Below are positions 42,968-52,776 of a stretch of 64,000 nt of DNA, piece after piece. Within the stretch, counting starts at the first letter, position 1. Each line of letters begins with the position of its first letter. The DNA lies in assembly GCA_038227045.1 (NCBI GenBank), contig JBBRQD010000011.1:20353-84352 (forward strand). Direction: 5' to 3'. A program made the translations under genes and the position numbers. The DNA comes from JANXLS01 sp038227045 (GTDB lineage: Bacteria; Planctomycetota; SZUA-567; H5-PLA8). The notes below the pieces were generated by a model. That model was not told where the DNA came from and did no database searches. It was given only the letters and a program-made list of their open reading frames with translations.

Positions 42968-44692
42968 TTATTTTTTTCCACTTAAATCGAGCACTTGATG
43001 CTTCTCGAAATAGTATTTATTGCCTTTGTATTTGTTCTCAATGCCAGCGATCTCCGCGTCGTCTTCCAGATCGTCCGGATTGTTCATCTCCCTGCATTTT
43101 TCCAACATGTCAAACGCATCGTTGGTCATCTTGGAAAGCTCGGGATAAAACTTATTTCCTTCCTGTTTGCGCGCATCGGCCTTCTTCAGATTGGACAGCG
43201 CCTCATTCTTGATCTTTTCGCGCTTGGAAATGTTGTCCCACCACGCGTTCCAGCGTGCCGCGTCCCAGGTCATGCGTTCGGCGTCGCGTCTCGCGCCCTG
43301 TTTGGCGTTGGTCATCCTGACCAGCGCTTCGCGGATGCCGGCGAATGACTCGGAACGCTTGTTCATCTGGTCGATCAGCACGCCGATTACGGGAATATCC
43401 TTGCCATTGCTGCGCTTGCCCAGCGATTTGGAAAGCGCCACCAGCGTCTCGCCCTGCGGGCCGCTCCCGAAGGCCTCGATCAGAATTTTCTTTGAACCTT
43501 CGTCGCGCAGTTCGCCAAGCGTTTCGGCGCACTGGACGCGCACCGATTCGTCGGCATCGCTGATCAATGGAAGCAGTTGCGACACAGGGCCGGCAACTCC
43601 AGTCAATTGAACCGACTTCACGGCCAGTTTTCGAATCTCCGCCGAGGTGTCTTTCAGCGCCTGCGTGACGCCTTCCGCTGCTTTGGAATCTGCTGGGCGT
43701 TTGCCAAGCGCTGCGACGATCTCCTTGCGCACGGATTCTTCCGGGCTATTGACAAGCGGCAGAAGATCTTCGCTCTTAGCTTTTTCGCGAACTTTTTTGA
43801 ACGCCGCGCTCGCTTCCTTCTTGAGTTCCGCGTCCGACGACGCCACCGCCAGCAACAGGTTTCCGGCGGCGTCGGGCAACGCGGTGACAAAAATGCCGTT
43901 GCGCGCTTTCATTTTGACGTTTCCGTCCGTGTCGTTGGCGGCTGCCGCGAGCAGCGCATTGCACACTCCCGGCGCGGGCACTTCGCACAGCGCATCGATC
44001 GCCGCAACGCGAACCGTCACATCGGAATTCTTTGTTTCGGGAATGAGAGTCTTGGCGATTATGGCGATTTTTTTCGAGTCGTCGTCCGGCATCTTTTTGT
44101 CGAAGTCAGGCTTCGGAATGGCTTTGGCAATCCGCCCGAGCAACGCCGTGAAGACACATTTTCCGAGCGGGTCCAACGCCGGCAAAGCCGAGGCCAGATC
44201 GTCGGTCGCGCTGACGCTGAGCGCGCCGTTTTCACGGGCGATCAAGGACATGCCGTACGCCGACGCATCTCGCGCCTGCATCTCCGTCCCGACCAGCCGT
44301 TGATGAAATATGCCGTACGCGTAACCATCGCGCCGCGCGTAGAGCGAATCCGCCGCCTGCATCCGCTCGGTCATCGTGGCCGCGCTGTCAATTGCGCCGG
44401 TCAGCCGATAACGCATGAACGGCCCGTAGCCGAATACCACGACAACCAGAATCACGACGGTGGCGATGCCGATTATTTTATAAGAGGTAGGAATGGGAAC
44501 ACTTTGCGGCGTGTCCCTGCGAGTGGATCGGCGCGACGAGTTGGGACGCTGAATAGGCACTGCATCGTCTTCGACTACATCGCTTTCCGCCGCAACTGGC
44601 GCGGCAGGCCTAGCGGCCTGGGATGCCGTGCGTCGACTGGATACCGCCGAGAGACGGCGGGTATGTTTACCGGGCAATTCTGCCACCTTCAT
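42968..44692 (-). CDS. Membrane-anchored HEAT-repeat protein
   Basis: 574 residues from ATG 44692. An arginine/serine-rich cytoplasmic part (1-90) leads to one transmembrane helix (IIGIATVVILVVVVFGYGPF, about 95-115). The remainder is a series of HEAT repeats (for example VRVAAIDALCEVPAPGVCNAL, VKMKARNGIFVTALPD, EESVRKEIVAALGKRPAD, EIRKLAVKSVQLTG, SVRVQCAETLGELRDEG). The C-terminal 120 residues are charged and may form coiled coil. It is not an enzyme by sequence; adaptor role inferred. It sits between the FGE-like gene and the lipoprotein gene on the same strand. The longer open frame upstream is antisense-like read-through of the FGE gene. Confidence 0.8.
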   Translation of the reverse strand: MKVAELPGKHTRRLSAVSSRRTASQAARPAAPVAAESDVVEDDAVPIQRPNSSRRSTRRDTPQSVPIPTSYKIIGIATVVILVVVVFGYGPFMRYRLTGAIDSAATMTERMQAADSLYARRDGYAYGIFHQRLVGTEMQARDASAYGMSLIARENGALSVSATDDLASALPALDPLGKCVFTALLGRIAKAIPKPDFDKKMPDDDSKKIAIIAKTLIPETKNSDVTVRVAAIDALCEVPAPGVCNALLAAAANDTDGNVKMKARNGIFVTALPDAAGNLLLAVASSDAELKKEASAAFKKVREKAKSEDLLPLVNSPEESVRKEIVAALGKRPADSKAAEGVTQALKDTSAEIRKLAVKSVQLTGVAGPVSQLLPLISDADESVRVQCAETLGELRDEGSKKILIEAFGSGPQGETLVALSKSLGKRSNGKDIPVIGVLIDQMNKRSESFAGIREALVRMTNAKQGARRDAERMTWDAARWNAWWDNISKREKIKNEALSNLKKADARKQEGNKFYPELSKMTNDAFDMLEKCREMNNPDDLEDDAEIAGIENKYKGNKYYFEKHQVLDLSGKK

Positions 44693-44852
44693 TCTCCATA
44701 AGTTTAAGACTGTCAAAAGAATTATGATAACAAGACGCGCGGAACATGTCGAGATAAATCCATCGAGTTTTCGAGATACGGTGACACTTGAAAAGATAGT
44801 GCTTTGTGACTGTATCACGCTCGCAAAGGGTAAGAAGCAAAATAACAAAGGG

Positions 44853-45968
44853 TTACGGGAGAGTCCTGGACGACGACACCGACACCACAACCCGAAAACC
44901 GATGCTGTAGTAGCGGTTGCTGGGATTGGACCTGTTGCGGAAAGACGACCGGCAGGCCAAGGCATTGTCCAACCATGAACCGCCACGCAACAAACGCCCG
45001 GAACCTTGCACATTGATTGGGTCAGTGACACCCAGCTTTTCATAATCCTCCGTGTATGCGTCCTCGCACCACTGCCACACATTGCCGTGCATGTCGTACA
45101 AACCAAACGCATTCGCTTTCTTCGTGCCGACTAGATGCGTTGTGCTCTTGCTATTTGCGTAATACCACGCCACCGCGTCCAAGTCGCTTTCCTGATTGCC
45201 CGAGTAATATGTGGTCGTCGTGCCTGCGCGGCACGCATATTCCCACTGTGCGTCGGTCGGCAAATGCGCCTCAAGCGTTTTGTCCCACAGCCGCTCGTTG
45301 AACTTCTTGGAGAACGCATTGGCTTCGCCCCATGAAACATCTTCAACCGGCAATTGAGCACCTATGAAGACGCTTGGGTTGCTACCGATGAGCGCTTGGT
45401 ATTGCGCCTGCGTCACCGTGTACTTGCCCATGTAGAACGGCCGCGTGAGCGTCACCGGATGTGTGCGCGCGTAGTAGTCACGGTTTCGTTCATACACAGC
45501 CTTCTCCGCCTCGTAGCGCGCTAGTTCTTGAACGGCCAGATGCCAACGGCCGCCGCCGCCTGCCGTCAGCCCGAGTGCAGCCGTGAACAGCATCAGCCAG
45601 CGCAATGAAAACGCGGCTTTTTTGCGCTGCAGTTTTCTAACCACCGGCATCGACGCGAACGCGAGCGTCAGGGCGACGCCTATTGCCAATAAAATCTGCG
45701 AGCCTAACACCGTGACTGCCGGTTCCACCAGTTCCGGCGTGCCCATCACGAATTTCCCAGCGGGGATAAGCACCAAATCGAGCGTGACGCCGCCGCCCAG
45801 ATCAATGCTCTTCGTCGGCGAAAGATTAACGCGCGCGGCATACGACGCCGTGGATTCGTGACCATCCCACAAGGGCCACTCGATTGTGCTCGCGGCAAGT
45901 GAAGGCACAGTGACCGTCAGAAAGCAGCACATGGCGAACACGCTGGAAGAAACCAATGAAACACGCAT
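44853..45968 (-). CDS. FGE/SUMF1-like protein interrupted by a two-helix membrane insert
   Basis: 371 residues with an N-terminal signal peptide (cleavage near LAAST). The first FGE-like strand, LIPAGKFVMGTPE, is at 67-79. Instead of continuing, the sequence enters about 90 extra residues with two hydrophobic helices (about 90-110 and 122-137) and a charged helix, and then resumes the domain at HPVTLTRPFYMGKYTVTQAQY. The rest is normal: VEDVSWGEANAFSKKFN, LPTDAQWEYACRAGTTT, NAFGLYDMHGNVWQWCED, LLRGGSWLD, and the end GFRVV. The family includes formylglycine-generating enzymes and many proteins of unknown role. Two HEAT protein genes follow downstream on the same strand. Confidence 0.85.
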   Translation of the reverse strand: MRVSLVSSSVFAMCCFLTVTVPSLAASTIEWPLWDGHESTASYAARVNLSPTKSIDLGGGVTLDLVLIPAGKFVMGTPELVEPAVTVLGSQILLAIGVALTLAFASMPVVRKLQRKKAAFSLRWLMLFTAALGLTAGGGGRWHLAVQELARYEAEKAVYERNRDYYARTHPVTLTRPFYMGKYTVTQAQYQALIGSNPSVFIGAQLPVEDVSWGEANAFSKKFNERLWDKTLEAHLPTDAQWEYACRAGTTTTYYSGNQESDLDAVAWYYANSKSTTHLVGTKKANAFGLYDMHGNVWQWCEDAYTEDYEKLGVTDPINVQGSGRLLRGGSWLDNALACRSSFRNRSNPSNRYYSIGFRVVVSVSSSRTLP

Positions 45969-46174
45969 CGGACCCGTTTGTACCCTGTGGGGTTGTCTTT
46001 TGGAAAGTATTTAATTTGATTTGATGACCCGGCAGACCGGCGCGGAATGCCCCCGTCGCGAACGTGTTCGGCAATGATCGTATCGGACCCTTCTTGCGCA
46101 GTTCCCGCGCTATTTCACGACCGCGTCAATTACAGCAATCGGAGCGCCGAACACGATTGCGACACACCCCTCAT

Positions 46175-46903
46175 TTAAACGCGCTCGCGCGCCCTCAATT
46201 TATCGACAATGATCGCCAGCGAGACTTTGACCATGTAATAAATCGTTTTAAAATGCCGGATTGACGTGATGCCGCCTTGGCGCTCGTGCATCTGCACGGG
46301 AATCTCGCCGATGTTGAGTTTATTGCGCGCGCACCAGAACAACGATTCCGGCTCCGGGTAGTCGTCGGGATAACGCTCAGAAAAGCGCTGCCAGGCGCGC
46401 GGGCCCGCGCAGCGGAAGCCGCTCGTCGGATCGGTGACTTTGACGCCTGAAAGCAGCCCGATCAAGCGCGTGAAAAAACGGATGCCGATACGCCGCGCCG
46501 CCGTCGATTGAAAATTGCCTTCGTCTTTTTTCAGAAAGCGCGAACCGATGCAGACATCCAGTTGCCGCGCCTCGCTCGCTTCGACCAGCGCCAGAATGTA
46601 TCCTGCGTCGTGCTGCCCGTCGGCGTCGAACTGAATCGCGTATTTGTATTCGCCGCTCTTGGCCGCGAAAAGATAGCCGGTCTGCACGGTCACGCCGATG
46701 CCTCCGTTGACGGGCATGTTGATCACATGCACCGGCAGGCGGCTGGTGCGCGCGGCTTCCTGCGCGACGGCGGCGGTGCGGTCGCGCGAGCCGTCGTTGA
46801 TCACCACGATCTCGAAGCCGTCCGGCAGACCCTGCAATCCGGCGATGGTGCCGGGCAGGGCATGCTCTTCGTTGTAGGCCGGGATGATGATCAGATTCTT
46901 CAT
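46175..46903 (-). CDS. Family 2 glycosyltransferase (dolichyl-phosphate-mannose-synthase-like)
   Basis: 242 residues. GT-A fold: MKNLIIIPAYNEEHALPGTI, VVINDGSRDRTA, FDADGQHDAGYI (DxD), RRIGIRFFTRLIGLLSGVKVTDPTSGFR and ERQGGITSIRH near the end. Such enzymes move a sugar to polyprenyl phosphate or to a glycan. Its start overlaps the stop codon of the methyltransferase gene by four bases (ATGA). The longer frame to 47275 is read-through of that gene in another frame. DUF2304, a frequent partner of this family, is in the window at 3237 but not adjacent. Confidence 0.9.
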   Translation of the reverse strand: MKNLIIIPAYNEEHALPGTIAGLQGLPDGFEIVVINDGSRDRTAAVAQEAARTSRLPVHVINMPVNGGIGVTVQTGYLFAAKSGEYKYAIQFDADGQHDAGYILALVEASEARQLDVCIGSRFLKKDEGNFQSTAARRIGIRFFTRLIGLLSGVKVTDPTSGFRCAGPRAWQRFSERYPDDYPEPESLFWCARNKLNIGEIPVQMHERQGGITSIRHFKTIYYMVKVSLAIIVDKLRARERV

Positions 46904-47637
46904 GAGTTCCGCGCGCATATAAAAACGAATTGGTTCGCGAAAAGCGAACGCCAGAACGACGTGAAAAAATGTTCCACCGGGTACACGCGCCTTTCGTAGA
47001 ACTGAAACGACCCGCGCGCCGCCATCTTTTGCGGCGCGAGTGGCGCAACCGCCCCCAGTTGCGCGGGCGCTTCGTTCTTCTTCAAAAATGTCTGGTACGT
47101 CCACACTGACGGCGCGGGCACGAAATCCTCGCGTTCGATTTTCAATCCTGCCGATGCCAGAAACGCGCGCGCGGTGTTGAGCGTGTAAAAATGCAGATGC
47201 GTCTCGTCCAGAATCCCGCCCGTTTTCGACATGGTGAAGCGGCCGAACAACAGCCCGGCGCGGATATAAAAACACGCGATGTTGGGCAGCGACACATACA
47301 CTTTTCCGCCGGGCTTCAGGCGGTTCAGCAGCGCGTTCAAGGTCGCGGCCGGATCGAGCAAATGTTCGAGCACGTCGGCAAAAAGCAGCGCGTCGTACGC
47401 ACCGTCGACACGCGAGACGGCATCTAAATCGTTCAAATTCAGCACACGCACCGACGCGATGCGCTCTTTGGCGATAGCGGCTTCCGCGTTGGAATACGTG
47501 ATTCCGTCCACGGTGTTGCCATTCTGCGTCAGCAATTCACCCAGCGCGCCGCTGCCGCAACCGACATCGAGAAACGCAAGGCCGCTGCGGCCCTTCAGCG
47601 CGCGCCACAGTGGAATGTTGACCGATTCGTAAATCAT
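46900..47637 (-). CDS. SAM-dependent methyltransferase, class I
   Basis: 245 residues. Motif I is FLDVGCGSGALGELL, followed by LLFADVLEHLLDP and LKPGGKVYVSLPNIA, as in UbiE/COQ5-like and glycan-type methyltransferases. The C-terminal 80 residues (FVPAPSVWTYQTF, RVYPVEHFF) are like those seen in cell-surface glycan clusters. Encoded directly upstream of and overlapping the glycosyltransferase, so both probably act on the same glycan. Confidence 0.88.
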   Translation of the reverse strand: MIYESVNIPLWRALKGRSGLAFLDVGCGSGALGELLTQNGNTVDGITYSNAEAAIAKERIASVRVLNLNDLDAVSRVDGAYDALLFADVLEHLLDPAATLNALLNRLKPGGKVYVSLPNIACFYIRAGLLFGRFTMSKTGGILDETHLHFYTLNTARAFLASAGLKIEREDFVPAPSVWTYQTFLKKNEAPAQLGAVAPLAPQKMAARGSFQFYERRVYPVEHFFTSFWRSLFANQFVFICARNS

Positions 47638-47714
47638 TATGCACGTCTTATACCCGATTTCGCACGGAATTCATGGCAAGACGCGACGGCGTTTTTCGAT
47701 CCACCAGGAAGGCG

Positions 47715-48422
47715 TCATGATTCAGACACCGTTTTTGTTGGGGGCGGGCCGATCCTTCGACTCAACGCGATGCCAATAGGCAAACCGAGCAGTCCAGCAC
47801 GAATTGCGACGATGATTCCAGTTTCGAGCAAGCGATTGCCCAGCCGCATAAATAGGATTTCCTGAATAACATTGAAAAAGCCGTCTACATCGCGCATAAG
47901 TACAAACACGACGAAAATTATTCCGACAGAGCCCACCGTCATCCAGCCAAAACCCATCAAGAAAAAACTCAATGCGCCCCCGTATTTAGCGGCATGATCG
48001 TAGCCTTTGCGCGCGGCAATCAGCAAACAGAAGAGGTACGCAAAACCCAACACGAGCGACACGGCGATTCCGACTGCAATGAAATCGGCCGGCCACGCCG
48101 CGCGGAAGATGGCCATCGACACCGCGGCGAACGATGTCACCGCATAAAAATCGACGATGGAAAGATGCCAGAAGCCGGCGAAATTGCCAGGCTCAGCGCG
48201 GTAACTGCGCTTAAGACTGATCGCGGAGAACACAGAAATCAAAACGGTCGCGAGGGGCCAGGCATAAAACCCGCCTTCGCGGTTCCACTTCGGCGGACCT
48301 TTCAGTACACAAAGCACGGCGAAGAGCAGCGTCGCTCCCACACTGGCCGCAAGCAGTATCCAGTAGGTCGTTTTGCGGCGTTCCAGTGAGGGTCGGGTAG
48401 CGGGCTTGGAATGTTCGCTCAT
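47715..48422 (-). CDS. Polytopic membrane protein, paralogous family member 2
   Basis: 235 residues with five or six hydrophobic helices. Closely similar in order and wording to the 1746 product: RRKTTYWILLAASVGATLLF versus RRKKYAWVVLASGVGGTLVF, GFWHLSIVDFYA, FRAAWP, CLLIAARKGY, and a C-terminal AGLLGLPIGIAL. GAGG six bases ahead of ATG 48422 fixes the start; the open frame continues upstream to 48575 without a start that looks better. Function unknown. Confidence 0.8.
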   Translation of the reverse strand: MSEHSKPATRPSLERRKTTYWILLAASVGATLLFAVLCVLKGPPKWNREGGFYAWPLATVLISVFSAISLKRSYRAEPGNFAGFWHLSIVDFYAVTSFAAVSMAIFRAAWPADFIAVGIAVSLVLGFAYLFCLLIAARKGYDHAAKYGGALSFFLMGFGWMTVGSVGIIFVVFVLMRDVDGFFNVIQEILFMRLGNRLLETGIIVAIRAGLLGLPIGIALSRRIGPPPTKTVSES

Positions 48423-48474
48423 GTGAAAACCTCGACCCCATGCGGCGAAGGACACGTTCGACGGCGTGCAATAA

Positions 48475-48777
48475 TCAGCGGCCGAGTTTTGGACGTCGGC
48501 GCGTGTCCATCCGCGCGTCCACGCGTTCGCGCGATTTGAGTCCGGCGAGAATGCCATGCGTGGGCATCTTCTCACCTTTCTTCGGCCCCGTATCCCGCTC
48601 GCGAAAATCAGGCTTGGACTTGATCATCTCGTCCAGCATCGGGTCTTCGTTTTCTTTATACGCAACGAGCTTGAACGCCGGCAGCCCCTTGATCGTGACC
48701 AGAATCGGATCGCGCTGGCACATCTTCCCATACTTCGCCAGATTGGCAGCGGCTTCATGCAACGGAATAATTTTCAT
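48475..48777 (-). CDS. Phd/YefM-like antitoxin without an adjacent toxin
   Basis: 100 residues. The first 45 resemble the Phd/YefM DNA-binding fold (MKIIPLHEAAANLAKYGKMC, DPILVTIKGLPAFKLVAY). The C-terminal half is basic and unstructured-looking and may bind a toxin. No toxin gene of a PIN, RelE or Doc type is next to it; the neighbours are two membrane proteins. It may be a remnant of a toxin-antitoxin locus or an independent regulator. The start has a weak ribosome-binding site. Confidence 0.65.
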   Translation of the reverse strand: MKIIPLHEAAANLAKYGKMCQRDPILVTIKGLPAFKLVAYKENEDPMLDEMIKSKPDFRERDTGPKKGEKMPTHGILAGLKSRERVDARMDTRRRPKLGR

Positions 48778-48887
48778 GCGGTGCGAGTGTCCTTGTGTAG
48801 CGTGTTCGCGGAGTGTGGCTTGAAGAACCGAAGGGTATGTTACTGGAATCAGGCGGGGATTCAATTGGTGCTGGCGATATGCACAAC

Positions 48888-49409
48888 TCAATGAAACCCA
48901 ACAAAGAAACCTTGGACCGCGACGCCCAGGAGAGTCATCGCCAGTGCACGAATCAAATAGAGGATCGCGAGCCCCCATCGAATGGAGGCTTTGAACCCAA
49001 TTCCTGTTCGTGCCGCGCAAAGAAGTGAAATCGCGTAGCCCATTCCGAGCACAACAGAGACCGGCAAGCCTTCGAACAGGATTTGATCTGGCCTTAGCGT
49101 GCGGTAGATCGTCATGACAATTGCGAAAAAGAAAACGATCGAGAGGAGGTCGCTTAACGAAATCTGGCAGCGGCCAATCCAATTTATCGGCTGCTCATGG
49201 TAGAGTTTCTGCAGTTCCAGCACGGCAATCGCAACGCCTGTAAGTTCCACAACGAGAAAGACGATCGCGAGGAAACTACCTGTATTGCGTTGCGGGCGGC
49301 GGTATACGAGATGCACGTCGAATATTGCAAACAAGAGCGCAAGACAGGCCATGCCTCCACACGAAGCAAGCACGAGCCACCAAACCGTTTTACGGCTTTC
49401 GACGCTCAT
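48888..49409 (-). CDS. Polytopic membrane protein, paralogous family member 3 (short)
   Basis: 173 residues with four or five helices. It shares the layout of 1746 and 47715 but is shorter and more diverged: KTVWWLVLASCGGMACLALLF, then ISLSDLLSIVFFF in place of LSIxDxxA, YRTLRP in place of xRAxWP, and ISLLCAARTGI. The C-terminal third of the other two is missing. ThiC lies immediately downstream on the same strand only 24 bases away, but thiC has its own promoter and riboswitch. Confidence 0.7.
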   Translation of the reverse strand: MSVESRKTVWWLVLASCGGMACLALLFAIFDVHLVYRRPQRNTGSFLAIVFLVVELTGVAIAVLELQKLYHEQPINWIGRCQISLSDLLSIVFFFAIVMTIYRTLRPDQILFEGLPVSVVLGMGYAISLLCAARTGIGFKASIRWGLAILYLIRALAMTLLGVAVQGFFVGFH

Positions 49410-49433
49410 GGTCCGCCTCTGCGAGAGAATAAA

Positions 49434-51380
<1,947 letters not shown>

Positions 51381-51403
51381 GGGACGTCCTCCAGTTGATT
51401 TGT

Positions 51404-51431
51404 CTCTCGCAAAGACGCAAAGGCGCAAAGA
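51404..51431 (-). repeat. 8-nt-period element in the thiC leader
   Basis: On the minus strand it reads TCTTTGCG, CCTTTGCG, TCTTTGCG, AGAG, the same 28 bases as at 13769-13796. It lies between the riboswitch and the thiC ribosome-binding site, where the expression platform should be. Confidence 0.85.
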
Positions 51432-51531
51432 GCGGCGAAGCGAGACTAAATTTTATGGAGGAAAAGGCGAGGCGCAAAACGAACAGAACGCGCGGATACA
51501 GAATATCCGGGCGATTCGTTTTGTGTGCCGC

Positions 51532-51622
51532 GCACTTGCCTCCGCCAGCATGATCTGGATCAGGTTCCGAGGGTTATCTCAGGCGGAGAGCGCATATTTC
51601 GCGCTACCGCCACCCCTAGTGC
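51532..51622 (-). promoter_or_regulatory. TPP (thi-box) riboswitch
   Basis: On the minus strand the conserved blocks occur in order: P1 GCACT pairing with AGTGC (51618-51622 with 51532-51536), GGGGTG, CTGAGAT, ACCCTCGGAACCTGATC, and ATGCTGGCGGAGGCA. An optional P3a hairpin (AGCGCGAAATATGCGCT) is inserted. It lies 150 bases upstream of thiC and is expected to shut off thiC when thiamine pyrophosphate is high. The rest of the spacer up to 51791 holds the divergent promoters only. Confidence 0.95.
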
Positions 51623-51791
51623 TTTGGGCGTATTCAGTTGTCTTGCGCGGCGGAGTATAATCGCATAACAATAGACTCACAATCTTAAAAAGAGTTTCTA
51701 TTTCCTACGTAGTTCGACGCAGAAGCTCCGAGAAGCACAACGCGGGAGCAATGGATATAGCTTTCGGTGATTTGAACACTATACTTTCTCT

Positions 51792-52679
51792 ATGCAGGAA
51801 ACCCCTTCACCGGTGCCGCGCAAAGCCGGAACGCGTTTGGATCAGCTTAAAAATTCACTGCAGCCGCAGACCCGTTTCTCACGACTAAAACGGCGGATTA
51901 AAATGGTTCTGATAGTCTTGGGCGTTCCATATCTGGTATTGCTCGTTTACGCGCTATTTTTCTCGGACGGCATTATTTTTCAACCCGAGCGGTTGCAACT
52001 TCATGAGTCGGCTGACATCCTCAAATTGAAGGATTCAAAAGGAACAACTGTCGCCGCTCTTTTTCTGCCGAATGAAAAAGCCACGCGAACAATCCTGTAT
52101 AGTTACGGCAACGCCGAAGATATTGAAACCGTGAGGCCCGAACTCGAAAAATTGCATGACATGGGCTTTGCGATCATGGCATACGATTATCCTGGATATG
52201 GATTTAGCGGCGGCGACCCGTCCGAGCAAGGCGCCTATCGCGCCATTGACGCGGCCTATGCACATCTGACTCAGACGCTCAAGATTGCCCCTGAGAACAT
52301 AGTTGTAATGGGACGTTCGTTGGGTGGCGGGGTTTCGGTGGATTTGGCGTCGAGGGAAAAAATTGGCGGCTTGATTTTGCAAAGCACCTTCAAATCCGCC
52401 TTCCGCGTGTTGACGAACTGGCGCATTCTGCCGTTCGATAAATTCAACAATATCGGCAAAATCCGGAATGTAAAATGTCCCATCTTAATCGCGCATGGAA
52501 CGGCAGATGAAGTCATTCCGTTTCATCATGGAACCGCACTCTTTGAAGCGGCTAACGAGCCCAAGCAGTTCTATCCAGTGCCTGGCGCAAGACACAACAA
52601 TGTCTTCGGAGTGGGCGGAAAAGCTTATGAAAAAACACTGCTGGATTTCCTGAACGCTCTGCCGCCACCTTCAAAATGA
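51792..52679 (+). CDS. Membrane-anchored alpha/beta hydrolase
   Basis: 295 residues with an N-terminal transmembrane helix (about 38-57). The hydrolase core has the nucleophile elbow GRSLGGG, oxyanion region YSYGNAEDIE, MAYDYPGYGFSGG, the aspartate in HGTADEVI and the histidine in GARHNN. The layout matches the ABHD17-like serine hydrolase group (FQPERLQ start). Single gene with a start ATG 51792; the preceding gene reads the other way. Confidence 0.88.
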   Translation: MQETPSPVPRKAGTRLDQLKNSLQPQTRFSRLKRRIKMVLIVLGVPYLVLLVYALFFSDGIIFQPERLQLHESADILKLKDSKGTTVAALFLPNEKATRTILYSYGNAEDIETVRPELEKLHDMGFAIMAYDYPGYGFSGGDPSEQGAYRAIDAAYAHLTQTLKIAPENIVVMGRSLGGGVSVDLASREKIGGLILQSTFKSAFRVLTNWRILPFDKFNNIGKIRNVKCPILIAHGTADEVIPFHHGTALFEAANEPKQFYPVPGARHNNVFGVGGKAYEKTLLDFLNALPPPSK

Positions 52680-52776
52680 ACGACTGGCATTCGCTTATTA
52701 TCTGGCATTTAAATTGTCGATGTAATAATCTGTGCCCTCTCATTTTCGCCCTACACTTTTTGACGGCGCGCGCACG

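Noticed and set aside
43577..44701. A 374-codon + strand frame opposite the anchored HEAT protein
   Set aside because: Arg/His-rich antisense translation without motif; the minus-strand frame has HEAT repeats and a membrane helix.
42968..45112. A 714-residue version of the anchored HEAT protein starting at 45112
   Set aside because: The first 140 residues are read through the FGE-like gene in another frame; ATG 44692 begins the plausible protein.
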